A stretch of DNA of 64,000 nucleotides from an uncultured Kiloniellaceae bacterium (GCA_947500035.1 CANMQP010000007.1:310001-374000), one strand, 5' to 3'. Shown: positions 8,662-17,811, numbered from the stretch's first letter. Program-made: numbers and translations. Notes: generated by a model not told the origin, from the letters alone.

Positions 8662-9982
8662 TCAGCCAGGCGGCTAAAGGTTGCCAGGTATCCTCGCGCG
8701 CCTGCTGTCCGACGACCATGCCCACATGCCCGGATCTCGGGCGCAGAACCTCGACGGACCTGAGCGCTCTACAAAGCGCAAGTGCAGAGTCCGGTGGGAC
8801 GATCCGATCCTGGGCGGGGACTATCCCGAGACAGGGGAGATCCAGATGCTCCGGCAGGATCTTCTCACCATCGATTTCCCACTCACCACGCGCGGTCAGA
8901 TTCTGCCGGTACCAGCCCTCCAGGCATTCGCACGCCACAGGCGCTGCAAGCGGCACACCGTCGTTGATCCAATCCTCAACCGCGACAAACTCCCTGGCAC
9001 TCGGGCTGTCCGGATCGAGCTTCGAAAAGTCGACAAATTTTCGGGTGACCGCCATTGGCTCCAAGAACGCAAAAAGACTCTGCAGGGCATCGACAGGAAG
9101 ATATCCGAGGCGCGTCGCCAGTGGCAGGTAGCTGCTGGAAACGGCTGCCAACTGGCCGTCAGGCAGGGCATTTTCGCCGGCATGAAAATCCCAGGGCGTC
9201 GCCAGCAGGGCAAGACCGGCAACCTCCCGTTCGCGGCGCTGCGCCAGAGCCAGGGTCAGGAGTCCGCCCATGCAGTATCCCAACAGGATGGGAGGCTGGC
9301 CCGCCGTCACGGATAGAACGTGATCCAGAGCGCGCTCCAGATAGCCTGCGGTGTAATCGGTGAGGCTAAAACGCCGCTCGGTCTCATTCGGCGCGCCCCA
9401 ATCCATCAGGAAGGGCCGGAAGCCCTGCTCGGCAAGCCAGCGGCAGAGGCTACGTTTCTCGCTGAGATCCAAGACATAGGAACGGTTGATCAACGAAGGC
9501 ACGACCAAGATTGCAGGCTTCCTCTTTGCACCCGACCGCTTCGATCCGTCTTTCGCTGAACCAAAATCCAGCAAACGGGCAGAGCCCTCCTGCCAGGCGC
9601 TGGGTGGATCCTCCAGGTCCCGGCGATAAGGATGCGACCTGTAGGATTGGATGCCATCCATTAAAGCAAGCAAGCGAGCGCGCACCTCTTGCGTCAGCGC
9701 CCGGTTAAAGTCGCCGGTGTCGAGTCCCTCGATCTGACCTAAAAGGCCGTCAATCCCGGGCGCCGGTTCGTTTTCCGGATTGCCGCTTGCGGGGTTGTTT
9801 GGATTCGAGAACGGCCAGCCGCTCTTCCATAGCGTCAAGCCGGCGGAGGAGCTGGTCCAGGTTGTGTAGGCCATCGCCAGATGAAGCGACAGCGGCCTTG
9901 GTCCCAAACGGGGCGGGCTCTCCCGGGGTATTTTTCCTGGATGCCTGCTCTTTGCGGCCGTCATCGTGGTCCTGACTCCCAT
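8645..9982 (-). CDS. phaC: PHA synthase-type alpha/beta hydrolase (class III-like PhaC)
   Basis: A 445-residue protein that likely polymerises (R)-3-hydroxyacyl-CoA. It lacks the long N-terminal domain of class I synthases. The catalytic triad is Cys237 in the lipase-like box GYCMGG, Asp392 in QDRIVPP and His419 in SGHVGM. The segments VPSLINRSYVLDL and FLMDWG are typical of PhaC. The first 77 residues overlap the upstream phaE-like gene in another frame. I keep the long start because RLGPRPLSLHLAMAYTTW resembles N-termini of related alphaproteobacterial proteins as I remember them; an ATG at 9964 is also possible. Its 3' end carries a triple 17-bp repeat and a terminator. Confidence 0.82.
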   Translation of the reverse strand: MGVRTTMTAAKSRHPGKIPRESPPRLGPRPLSLHLAMAYTTWTSSSAGLTLWKSGWPFSNPNNPASGNPENEPAPGIDGLLGQIEGLDTGDFNRALTQEVRARLLALMDGIQSYRSHPYRRDLEDPPSAWQEGSARLLDFGSAKDGSKRSGAKRKPAILVVPSLINRSYVLDLSEKRSLCRWLAEQGFRPFLMDWGAPNETERRFSLTDYTAGYLERALDHVLSVTAGQPPILLGYCMGGLLTLALAQRREREVAGLALLATPWDFHAGENALPDGQLAAVSSSYLPLATRLGYLPVDALQSLFAFLEPMAVTRKFVDFSKLDPDSPSAREFVAVEDWINDGVPLAAPVACECLEGWYRQNLTARGEWEIDGEKILPEHLDLPCLGIVPAQDRIVPPDSALALCRALRSVEVLRPRSGHVGMVVGQQAREDTWQPLAAWLSALAT

Positions 9983-10259
9983 CTGCCCCGTTGGCTGACT
10001 CTTTGGACATGCTTTCCGCGGTTTTTGCGACTGAGGCCGCGGCTGCTGCCATCATGGAAGGCCACGCTGCCCATTGTGCCGCGAGGTTCTCTGCAGAACC
10101 TCCCGCTCTGCCCCCATGAGCCGAAGGAAAGCCGAAGTCTCTCATGACCTTTGCCCAGTCGCCATGGGCGGACAAGTCGGCGGCAACCGCCTGCGCCTGA
10201 TCCTGCCAGAGATCAAGAAAGCGTTTTGCCAATTCGTCAGTATCATTTTCTTTTGTCAT
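9750..10259 (-). CDS. Short PhaE-like subunit or granule-associated protein
   Basis: A 169-residue protein directly upstream of phaC. The N-terminus (ELAKRFLDLWQDQAQAVAADL) and the W-rich middle (AAQWAAWPSMM) resemble PhaE, the partner of class III PhaC. A charged low-complexity linker leads to a short coiled coil (LHNLDQLLRRLDAMEERLAVLES), which is also how PhaE proteins end. It is much shorter than typical PhaE (over 300 residues). Its last 77 codons or so overlap phaC out of frame. The role as activator or anchor of PhaC is inferred from position and resemblance. Confidence 0.7.
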   Translation of the reverse strand: MTKENDTDELAKRFLDLWQDQAQAVAADLSAHGDWAKVMRDFGFPSAHGGRAGGSAENLAAQWAAWPSMMAAAAASVAKTAESMSKESANGADGSQDHDDGRKEQASRKNTPGEPAPFGTKAAVASSGDGLHNLDQLLRRLDAMEERLAVLESKQPRKRQSGKRTGARD

Positions 10260-10518
10260 GCTGCGACAATATAAGCCGCCGGCCTCGGGAATGCCATATC
10301 CGCAGCGCTTTTGTCCGAAGGGCAGTCAGCGCGCCACATCGGCGGGAAAACCCCGCGCTGAACAGCGACGATAGTCATTTGCAGGATATGGTTAAATTTC
10401 TAGACGTTGACAGACCTTATCGCGCCGCAGCAATATCCAATCATAGTTGTCGGGAAAACTCAGATGTTTCAGAGCTTCGGCGGGATTTACCGCTGGAGCC
10501 GAAACGAAAGGCGAAAAA

Positions 10519-11145
10519 GTGTCGTCCAAGAAAAAGAACGGCGAAGATGGGCCGATTACAATCAAAAAGTATGCTAATCGCCGCTTATACAACACGGCGA
10601 CCAGCAGCTACGTCACACTCGATCATCTCTGCCAGATGGTTCAGGAAGACGTCGATTTCGTCGTTTATGACGCGAAAACCGGTGACGATATCACGCGCGC
10701 TGTCCTGACCCAGATTATTGTTGAGGAAGAAGCCAAGGGACAGAACCTCCTGCCGATCAACTTTTTGCGTCAGTTGATTGGTTTCTACGGCGACAACATG
10801 CAGTGGATGGTACCGAGGTATCTCGAACACATGATGGAAGGCTTCGCCACCAATCAGGAGAAGCTGCGCCAATCCATGCAGGAAACCTTCGGCGGCATTT
10901 TTCCCTTTGGCAATCTGGAGGAGATGGGCAAACAGAACATGGCCATGTTTGAAAACGCCATGAAGCTCTGGACCCCGCCTACGCCCGATGCATCATCGGA
11001 CGAAGAGAAAAAAAGCGGCGCCTCGGACGCAAAAGCGGACTCGGACGCAGCTTCCTCAGAATCTCTCGATGACCTGAAAACGAAAGTCGAAGAGCTTCAG
11101 AAACAGCTCGAGGTGATCAGCAAGTCGGAAAAGAAGGATAGCTGA
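10519..11145 (+). CDS. phaR: Polyhydroxyalkanoate synthesis repressor
   Basis: A 208-residue regulator that in related bacteria binds both PHB granules and DNA and represses phasin and synthesis genes. The N-terminal PHB/PHA accumulation regulator DNA-binding domain (ITIKKYANRRLYNTATSSYVTLD) and the PHB_acc_N segment (LPINFLRQLIGFYGDNMQ) are clear. The C-terminus is an acidic/coiled tail. I place the start at GTG 10519 because GAAAGG lies at proper spacing and the family begins just before the ITIKKYANRRLY block. An in-frame ATG at 10447 would add 24 atypical residues. It is divergent from phaE/phaC. Confidence 0.92.
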   Translation: MSSKKKNGEDGPITIKKYANRRLYNTATSSYVTLDHLCQMVQEDVDFVVYDAKTGDDITRAVLTQIIVEEEAKGQNLLPINFLRQLIGFYGDNMQWMVPRYLEHMMEGFATNQEKLRQSMQETFGGIFPFGNLEEMGKQNMAMFENAMKLWTPPTPDASSDEEKKSGASDAKADSDAASSESLDDLKTKVEELQKQLEVISKSEKKDS

Positions 11146-11353
11146 CGCGCCGTCGTTTCAGATTGCTGTGATCTCTTCCTTTCGGGCCGGATCATGTTTG
11201 CCGGAACCACACGATGGTTCCACCGCGGCGTTTTAAGCCCCTCCCTCATTCAGTGAGAGCAAGTTCAACGGAACATCGGATCGTTTGTTCGGCCTTTTAT
11301 CTCACCCGAACTTTTCGCATCTGCATCTACTTGTGGCCGCCGAGGAATCCGGC

Positions 11354-12397
11354 TTAAGACGTCGTCTCGATTTCCACCTCTCCCTGCGCGCGCACTTGAT
11401 TGTCGGCAATCAAACAGATCATCTCGAACATGACGGCATTGGCCACCATCGAGGTGATGCGGTTCGGGTTGTCACGTGTGGGCATGAGACAGACCACGTC
11501 GCCGCCGATGACGTTCAGGCCGCGAACGGCATGCATCAGCCGCGTTGCCTGCGCGACCGTAAACCCGGTCGACCCCGCCTCGATATTTGCCACTCCCGGC
11601 GCCACGGTTGGATCAAGGCAATCCAGATCAAAAGTGATGTAAACCGGGCGATCCCCGATACGTTCGCGAATCAGATCGACACAGGCGTCAGGCCCAAGCT
11701 CTTCATAGCGGTCCATGGTTATGACCTCATAACCGAGTTCATCGCTCGGCTTTAGCCAGTTCAAGGTCCGCGGATTGCCGCGTATACCCACCTGAACGCT
11801 TCGCGACGCATCGACGTGACCATCGCGCACGAGATAAGCGGCCCAATGGGCGGCCGACTTTTTGGCCCCCAGGAAATGATCCATGTGCTGAAAGGTATCC
11901 GTGTGGGCATCGAAATGCAGGATTGAGACCTTCTCACCCTTTGTAAGCTTGGAACCCGGGCCGCCCAATGCCTGAAGAATACCGCCGGTGATCGAGTGAT
12001 CGCCGCCGATTGAGACCGGGCGCGCTCCGGCGGCGTCTATCGCCTGGTAAAACTCGGTAATGTGCTCAATCGAACGCTCATTGTTGTTGCCCTCCGGCAG
12101 GGGCACGTCACCAAGATCAGCGATGCGGCAGCTCTGCCAGGGATCTAATTGGAACTTCATATGCACACGCCGTCCCAAGGCAGAGACATCGCGCACGGCG
12201 CGGGGGCCCAGGTGCTGGTCACGCTCCGTCGTACCGTTTCCAGTACTGTGGGGGACGCCGACCAACGCGATATCGCAATCCTCCGCCGTTTCCGCGTAAG
12301 GGCAGCGAAACAACGTTGGAATCCCCCACCAGTAGAGCCCCTCCATAAAGACTTTGTGGTTGCGCGAGGTCTCGCGATCGGATGAATTCTCGGTCAC
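11354..12397 (-). CDS. speB: Agmatinase / ureohydrolase family protein
   Basis: A 347-residue arginase-family enzyme that hydrolyses agmatine or another guanidino compound to urea plus an amine. The binuclear manganese ligands are visible in GGDHSITG, HFDAHTDT and FDLDCLDPTVAPG, with a further family motif in GGDVVCLMPTRD. The start is the GTG at 12397 with AAAGGG upstream; the overlapping ATG at 12399 runs straight into a stop. It is divergent from a GcvA-type LysR gene 152 bp away, which probably controls it. Relatives include guanidinobutyrase, so the substrate is uncertain. Confidence 0.88.
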   Translation of the reverse strand: MTENSSDRETSRNHKVFMEGLYWWGIPTLFRCPYAETAEDCDIALVGVPHSTGNGTTERDQHLGPRAVRDVSALGRRVHMKFQLDPWQSCRIADLGDVPLPEGNNNERSIEHITEFYQAIDAAGARPVSIGGDHSITGGILQALGGPGSKLTKGEKVSILHFDAHTDTFQHMDHFLGAKKSAAHWAAYLVRDGHVDASRSVQVGIRGNPRTLNWLKPSDELGYEVITMDRYEELGPDACVDLIRERIGDRPVYITFDLDCLDPTVAPGVANIEAGSTGFTVAQATRLMHAVRGLNVIGGDVVCLMPTRDNPNRITSMVANAVMFEMICLIADNQVRAQGEVEIETTS

Positions 12398-12549
12398 ATC
12401 AGCGCCCTTTCCAGGTGTTTTCGATTCTGCGATGGCCTTACAAAAATTCAGCCAAAGCTGTAACGCTTTAAGTAAAATCCATGTTTTAATAGACTTCCAG
12501 CGATTTAAACTGAAGCTTAGGCCTACAAAAACTCATAGCATTGACGACG

Positions 12550-13473
12550 ATGTACCGGCACCTGCCCCCACTGAACGCTCTACGCGCTTTCGAGGCTGCA
12601 TCCCGCCACGGCAGCTTCACCCGCGCTGCAGCCGAACTCTTCGTCACTCAGGGCGCCATCAGCCGTCAGGTCAAAAATCTGGAAGACTATTTTGGTGTGA
12701 AGCTTTTCTCGCGTGGCACGAACTCGCTAAACCTTACCGACGCCGGCCACCGGCTGGCACCTTCAGTCACGGCCGCACTGAGCGGCCTTGATCAAGCCGC
12801 CCAGGTGTTACTTGCGGACAAAAGCGTCCTCCGGCTTCAAGTGATGCCGACCTTTGCCGTGCGCTGGTTGATGCCGCGCCTGCCCGACTTCGCGCAGGTC
12901 CATCCGACAATTGACGTACGAGTCACCATCACACTTCATCCCGATCAGCTCGACACGGATAGTTTCGATGTCGCCATCCTCTATGGCGACGGCGTCTGGC
13001 CCGGCACCCATTCAACCTGCCTCTCGCAAGAATGCCTGGCGCCGGTCGTTGCGGCTGATCCCAGGCGTAGTGACCCCGAACGTGGCAAACAGGAGCACGA
13101 TCACAGGATTGATCTTGGAGAGAGCGTTCTGCTGCATACCACGACAGATCGGCGCGACTGGCCGTGGTGGCTGAAGAAGATGGGTATGAAGGCCGTACAG
13201 GGCAGCGAGGGTCCGGCATTTGAAACGCTCGACATGGCCGTGCGCGCGGCGGAGACCGGCCACGGTATTGCCTTGGGCGATCTTTCGCTCATCGCAGAGG
13301 ATTTACATGAAGGCCGTCTGAGACTCGCCCTGCCCAAGCCTCTATACACAGGCCGGGGAATCTATTTCGTTCAACCCGCGCCAACGCCGGCAAATCCGGC
13401 ACTGGAGGCCTTACGAACCTGGCTGATCGAAACTGCGCCGATTGCCAGCAATCCGGAACGCGCTTTTCTCTAA
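12550..13473 (+). CDS. LysR-family transcriptional regulator (GcvA type)
   Basis: A 307-residue regulator. The N-terminal winged HTH (PLNALRAFEAASRHGSFTRAAAEL and VTQGAISRQVKNLE) is of the GcvA/AmpR type, followed by a type-2 periplasmic-binding-like effector domain (about 95-300). I chose ATG 12550 because the family begins a few residues before PPLNALRAF; a TTG at 12541 in frame is an alternative. Its divergent position suggests that it regulates the agmatinase gene. Confidence 0.9.
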   Translation: MYRHLPPLNALRAFEAASRHGSFTRAAAELFVTQGAISRQVKNLEDYFGVKLFSRGTNSLNLTDAGHRLAPSVTAALSGLDQAAQVLLADKSVLRLQVMPTFAVRWLMPRLPDFAQVHPTIDVRVTITLHPDQLDTDSFDVAILYGDGVWPGTHSTCLSQECLAPVVAADPRRSDPERGKQEHDHRIDLGESVLLHTTTDRRDWPWWLKKMGMKAVQGSEGPAFETLDMAVRAAETGHGIALGDLSLIAEDLHEGRLRLALPKPLYTGRGIYFVQPAPTPANPALEALRTWLIETAPIASNPERAFL

Positions 13474-13603
13474 CGCGCACCAAAATTGGAAGGTGTGGCT
13501 TCGAAGGCTTGACGAGCGCACAGGACTTGAAAAACCCATCCTCGAGGACAGAAAATGCCGGGTGCCGCAGTCTAAACAGTCCCCCGCCAGCGCCGGCGTC
13601 TAT

Positions 13604-13678
13604 GCTAACGCGACTGGCTGATCGCGGGGCTAACGCGACTGGCTGATCGCGGGGCTAACGCGACTGGCCAATCGCGGG
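13604..13678 (-). repeat. Three 25-bp tandem units spanning the stop codon of the GGDEF-EAL gene
   Basis: Units at 13604-13628, 13629-13653 and 13654-13678. The plus-strand unit begins GCTAACGCGACTGGC. The first two are identical and the third differs at two positions. The third, nearest the gene, encodes its last residues and TAG stop; the other two repeat that sequence downstream. Confidence 0.92.
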
Positions 13679-15481
13679 CAGAGGAAGCAAAAACGCTGCT
13701 GCCGAGTCCTGATGCGCTGGCTCCTGATGTGCCGCCGCGTCGTTGCTAACAGGCTTCCCGGAACCCTTGGCATTCCCCGCCGCCGCAATCCGATCGACGG
13801 TGCGCCACGCGGGCAGAATATCCGGTTTGCCGAAATAGTAACCCTGCAGCAGGTCGACGCCTTCAGACTTCAGGAAATCCGAATCCTCCTTGGTTTCGAC
13901 ACACTCCGCAACGGTTTCAAGGTTCAGCGTCTTAGCCAGGGACAAAAGGTTGCGCACAAAGAGCTGATTGTCCGGGGAGGACTGAATGTCCCGCACAAAC
14001 GCCCCGTCGATCTTGACGATATCCACCGGCAGGATCTTGAGGTGATGGAAGGTCGTATAGCCTGCGCCGAAGTCATCAATCGCGACCCGGCAACCGAGTG
14101 CCCGCACGGCCTCGACAAACTTCGCAGATTCATTGTTGTCGTAGAGCGAGGCCGTTTCGGTGATTTCCAGGATTAAGCGCTCGGCGATCTGACGCTTGTC
14201 CCGCAGGCGGGATTGCAAGCTGCGCAGCCATGAACGGTCGGCCACGGTCAGGCCCGATATGTTGAACGCAAGCACCACATCAGGCGTGCGCTCGAGGTCC
14301 TCCAGAACCAGATCCAGGACACGGCGATCCACCGCGCGCATCAAGCCGAGCTTTTCAACGACCGGAATGAAGCGTCCTGCCGGAACCAGGCTGCCGTCCG
14401 GCGCATACATGCGCAGCAAACACTCATAACAACTGGTTTCGCCGGTTTTCGTATCAACAAGCGGCTGATATGCGAGAGTCAGGCGATCTTCCTTGATAGC
14501 CTGACGCACTTCGGCGCCGATCCCAACCGAAGCGCGATATTCGTTGCGCTGCTCCTCGGTCATTTCATAGGCGTGCACGCAGTCGCGCCCCTTTGCTTTC
14601 GCATCGAGCAAAGCACTTTCTGCGTGCGTGATGATATCGAGGCTGTTCTGACCCGCCGAGGGGTAGTTTGCAATGCCGGCGGAGGCGGAAACATGAAGAC
14701 GACCGGCGTCGATATCTACGAAGAGGCTTCGGATGGAGCTCAAAACGCGGTCGGCGACGACGTCGGCGTCACCCTCGTCGCGACCTTCCAACACGATGCC
14801 GAAACGGTCGCCTCCCAAACGGCCCACGGTGTCACTCATACGCAGGCAGTCATCGAGACAGCGGGCAACGTCGACCAGGATTGCATCCCCGGACTCGCAG
14901 CCGTAAGCGGTATTGATCATGCCGAGTTTATCGATGCCGATCACGACGAAAGCGCCGGTCTTACCGGAGCGCTCCGCACGCGCCATGGATTGCTGAAGCG
15001 CTTCGCGAAGCCGCAATTTATTAAAATGACCGGTCAATTCGTCATAATTGACGAGATACTCCAGACGCGCCTCGGTCTGTTTCCTACGGTCAATACATCT
15101 GAGGGTCCCACGCATCCGCTCGGGCACCCCTGCCGCCGAGAGTTCAACACTGCCCCGGTCATGAACCCAGCGGAGTTTGCCGCCATCCGTGCGCACACGG
15201 TACTCGACATCGTATTCATTGCGTCCGGCAAAGTGCTCGTTGAGCGCGCGTGAGCGCTGTGGCAGATCCTCCGGACTGAGCAGAGCGTTCCAGCCGTCAC
15301 CGGAAACCGGCAGGGAGTCTGCGGGCACGCCGAGCATAACGTCGGAACGCCCCGTCCAGCGGATCGAATCCGCCGCGAGATCCCAGTCGTAGAGAATATC
15401 TCCCGATGCATCGATGGCCGAGCGCAGTCGCCCGATCTCATCTAGCAGATGCCTTGTAGATTCCGACCGTGTCACGGCCAT
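13655..15481 (-). CDS. PAS-GGDEF-EAL cyclic-di-GMP signalling protein (degenerate GGDEF)
   Basis: A 608-residue cytosolic protein with no membrane segment. A PAS_3-type sensor (about 16-135) is followed by a GGDEF domain (about 140-305) and an EAL domain (about 325-555). The cyclase signature reads GGDRF (223-227): the metal-binding Glu is replaced by Arg, so cyclase activity is unlikely. The EAL domain keeps ECLLR (353-357), FNIS, ETE, the DDFGAGY loop, VKIDG and QGYYFGKP, so it is probably an active c-di-GMP phosphodiesterase. ATG 15481 has AGGAGA upstream. The upstream 330 bp are AT-rich and the 3' end carries a triple 25-bp repeat. Confidence 0.92.
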   Translation of the reverse strand: MAVTRSESTRHLLDEIGRLRSAIDASGDILYDWDLAADSIRWTGRSDVMLGVPADSLPVSGDGWNALLSPEDLPQRSRALNEHFAGRNEYDVEYRVRTDGGKLRWVHDRGSVELSAAGVPERMRGTLRCIDRRKQTEARLEYLVNYDELTGHFNKLRLREALQQSMARAERSGKTGAFVVIGIDKLGMINTAYGCESGDAILVDVARCLDDCLRMSDTVGRLGGDRFGIVLEGRDEGDADVVADRVLSSIRSLFVDIDAGRLHVSASAGIANYPSAGQNSLDIITHAESALLDAKAKGRDCVHAYEMTEEQRNEYRASVGIGAEVRQAIKEDRLTLAYQPLVDTKTGETSCYECLLRMYAPDGSLVPAGRFIPVVEKLGLMRAVDRRVLDLVLEDLERTPDVVLAFNISGLTVADRSWLRSLQSRLRDKRQIAERLILEITETASLYDNNESAKFVEAVRALGCRVAIDDFGAGYTTFHHLKILPVDIVKIDGAFVRDIQSSPDNQLFVRNLLSLAKTLNLETVAECVETKEDSDFLKSEGVDLLQGYYFGKPDILPAWRTVDRIAAAGNAKGSGKPVSNDAAAHQEPAHQDSAAAFLLPLPAIGQSR

Positions 15482-15812
15482 GCTCTCCTAGCTTAAAGCG
15501 CCTGTTTTCCTACTTGGAAAGGCGTGATTTCGTCGTTATGGCGCGCAGCAATACGACATTCACGAAAAAATACGGCATTTCTCTTAATGAAAGGTAAATA
15601 ATTATTGACCTGGGGTTGTCGTAAGTTAAAATTTAATCGCGCTAAATGCACGTAATTCATCATATTATCGGGAATTTACATAGGACTTTATTGTTAATAT
15701 TTATAGTTAACATCGGAACTCACGATTTTTTTATTCAATTTATATAAAATTAGATATAGATTAGTGAGGGAATAGCCCGAAATATAAAGCTCTGGTAACT
15801 GCGCCGAACTTA
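15482..15812. promoter_or_regulatory. AT-rich divergent intergenic region
   Basis: A 331-bp gap between the GGDEF-EAL gene and the hypothetical gene on the plus strand, markedly more AT-rich than its surroundings (especially 15590-15780). It must contain both promoters. No operator, RNA or ORF could be recognised. Confidence 0.4.
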
Positions 15813-16337
15813 GTGGAAAGAATGAACGAACTCAGCAGACTCAACCCCAGCACCACAAAGGTGACAGTTGCACGCCCGATGGGCCGTGCGGTGTCAAATG
15901 GTGGCGCACGGGAGGTTGAGGCCGTTGCAGCGGTTGTTCTCGACAACGACGCAGCGCTTGGCTTTTTGCGGGAACGCAGCCGGCAACAGGCCACGGGCCA
16001 GCGCGAAAATCGCCTGAATCAGGATGATCAGACGCCAAACAGGCCTGATCTCGATGCCCGGCAGAGGCGCGCAGGATTCTATCAGGGCGGCCAGATGCAA
16101 GCTGCCTACGGGGATCCCCGCGTTCTCGATCAGCCCTCGCTCGACACCTCAGCACATGTGGGCTTCGTCACCCACCTGATGGGCCAAAACGACGGCGAGA
16201 TTTTGAGTGTGTCTCCCGCAGAGCAAAAACAGATGCTTCTAAATCGTTTTAGCCAATCCAGTGAAGCCTATAGACGCGCCGGCGCAGAGCCTCTCTACTA
16301 CGGTGAAAGCTCTCAAGTCCTGAGAGTCGCCGTTTAA
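15813..16337 (+). CDS. Hypothetical protein
   Basis: A 174-residue frame starting with GTG 15813 or, nine bases later, ATG 15822. No domain is recognised. The N-terminal 40 residues are a mixed polar/hydrophobic stretch, the centre is Q/R/N-rich (RSRQQATGQRENRLNQDDQ), and the C-terminus (SAHVGFVTHLMGQNDGEILS) looks folded and soluble. It is preceded by an AT-rich promoter-like region and stands alone. It is supported by length and codon pattern only. A small inverted repeat (CTCTCA/TGAGAG) lies just before the stop. Confidence 0.55.
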   Translation: MERMNELSRLNPSTTKVTVARPMGRAVSNGGAREVEAVAAVVLDNDAALGFLRERSRQQATGQRENRLNQDDQTPNRPDLDARQRRAGFYQGGQMQAAYGDPRVLDQPSLDTSAHVGFVTHLMGQNDGEILSVSPAEQKQMLLNRFSQSSEAYRRAGAEPLYYGESSQVLRVAV

Positions 16338-17216
16338 CCACCCCTTCGACACATCTGCGCACAGGGTTTTCGGATTTTTTGGCCCGAAATGCGCTCCGCC
16401 GGGATGATCAGGAGACATCGGCTGTCGGTGTTTATGAGCCGCCTAGCCCATCGCCCAAAGCGATGGTTGGCTTTAGGTGATTTGCATGACAGGGTGCCCA
16501 GAAGTTCGGGTTTTCAAGAAACCGCGGAAACGAAACGGCCCGGATAAGATGGCCTGAACGCAACCGTTCAAACGAACCCGCTCAGGCGTGGCACCAAGTC
16601 ATGTGCCCAGCCTGCGATAAGCCGTAGCCTTCGGAATGAGCGAACAGCGGTCAGATTATTTTTGCGCAGTCAGCAGCCTCTTGAGCAAAACAGATCCTTA
16701 AAAGTGCGTAATAAATTATTTTTCATGCTATAAGTGCATTTCGCGCCGCGCATCGGTAGTCGACAAGCTGGACGCTGGGTACAGGTCACCCCGGTCATGG
16801 CAAAATAGGCAGCTGCATCTCGACTCCACGCAGAATCGCCCTAGTTTCTTTGGTAGAGAAGCTGGAAAAACGTCAGGGAGCATCGAAGACACAACCAAAA
16901 AGAAACACCGATCGCAGACTGTCAACAATCGAGGAGAGAAGATGGCCACGAATGTGATCAGGGAATCGGGCCCGGAAAAAAAATTTACATAGGTCATCAC
17001 AACAAGCAGTGCCAAAATAAATCATTGATTATAATTATTTTTTTTGTCTTTGAGACTTTTGTACAATGGAAACCAGATGTTAAAACGGTGGCTTTGACGC
17101 TTCGACTTTTTGGAAATTTCTGTTGTTTTTGCGTTCATACAATGCCATTGTGTCACAATCATAAGTAACATATTAATCGAAACACTCAACCGCACTACCC
17201 GCAAAGGTGAAATCGA
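16338..17216. other. Long gene-free region with a structured segment
   Basis: 879 bp without a convincing gene. The first half contains a clear hairpin (16448-16466: CCATCGC, loop CCAAA, GCGATGG, extended by outer pairs to about 16477). The second half (about 16640-17216) becomes strongly AT-rich toward the XRE gene and must hold its promoter. Short frames in it lack ribosome-binding sites and protein-like composition. A non-coding RNA in 16380-16640 is possible but matches no family that I know. Confidence 0.4.
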
Positions 17217-17582
17217 GTGAGCAAATTTTCCCCCCAGACGAGAAAAATAGAAGTGCACGTCGGACAGAGGATTCGGACACGGCGTACGATGCTGGGGTTA
17301 ACCCAGCAACACCTTGCCAATCTTATCGGGGTTACCTATCAGCAGGCCCATAAGTATGAGCGAGGAACGAACCGTGTCTCCGCCGGACGCCTGTATGAGA
17401 TCGCTGAAGTCCTTGGCGTGGATGTCAGCTATTTCTACGACGGGATGGAAGAAAGCGAATCCACGATTCCAGCCAGGCAGCGCGTGTGCCTCGACCTGGC
17501 CCGCAACTTCACACGAATCACGAACGAGCGCCATCAGAACGCGGTGAGCCAACTCTGCCGGACCCTGGCCGACGAAGCATAA
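17217..17582 (+). CDS. XRE-family HTH regulator
   Basis: A 121-residue DNA-binding protein. The Cro/C1-type helix-turn-helix is at about residues 15-70 (GQRIRTRRTMLGLTQQHLA, then VTYQQAHKYERGTNRVS). The shape and the following LYEIAEVLGVDVSYFYDGM are typical of a common alphaproteobacterial single-domain repressor group. Start is GTG 17217 with AAAGGTG upstream. It is preceded by a very AT-rich promoter region, and the target genes are unknown. The C-terminal helices may mediate dimerisation. Confidence 0.88.
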   Translation: MSKFSPQTRKIEVHVGQRIRTRRTMLGLTQQHLANLIGVTYQQAHKYERGTNRVSAGRLYEIAEVLGVDVSYFYDGMEESESTIPARQRVCLDLARNFTRITNERHQNAVSQLCRTLADEA

Positions 17583-17754
17583 GAGTTGGCCTGTTTTGCA
17601 CGCGAAGAATGCGAAGCAGGCTGAAACTCGCCCAATGATCTGAACAGTGATCTGACATCCCGGGCTGTTTGACAGGCACGCGCGGCCTCACGTCGAGGCA
17701 GCGCAGCGCAGCGGCCCTGGCATGACGGCCGCGGGGCATCAGGCCGGGCCCCGA

Positions 17755-17811
17755 TCAGGTTCAGACGGAATCGCCGAAAACGATTTATCGTGCCTGTCAA
17801 TCTGATCCGTT
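17755..17811 (+). repeat. Partial copy of the dispersed palindromic element
   Basis: The core GACGGAATCGCCGAAAACGA, then TCGTGCCTGTCAATCTGATCC, matches the elements at 43261 and 53881 with several changes. It lies in the gap between the XRE gene and the convergent CurA-type gene. Confidence 0.5.

Noticed and set aside
13604-13678. Three 25-bp repeats as a small CRISPR
   Set aside because: There are no spacers between the units, and one unit is the coding end of the GGDEF-EAL gene.
16409-16416. CAGGAGAC, similar to a box of cobalamin riboswitches
   Set aside because: The other conserved boxes and a B12-related downstream gene are missing.
16728-17258. Short minus-strand frames in the AT-rich region before the XRE gene
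   Set aside because: No ribosome-binding site; hydrophobic/basic mix looks like translated AT-rich promoter DNA.
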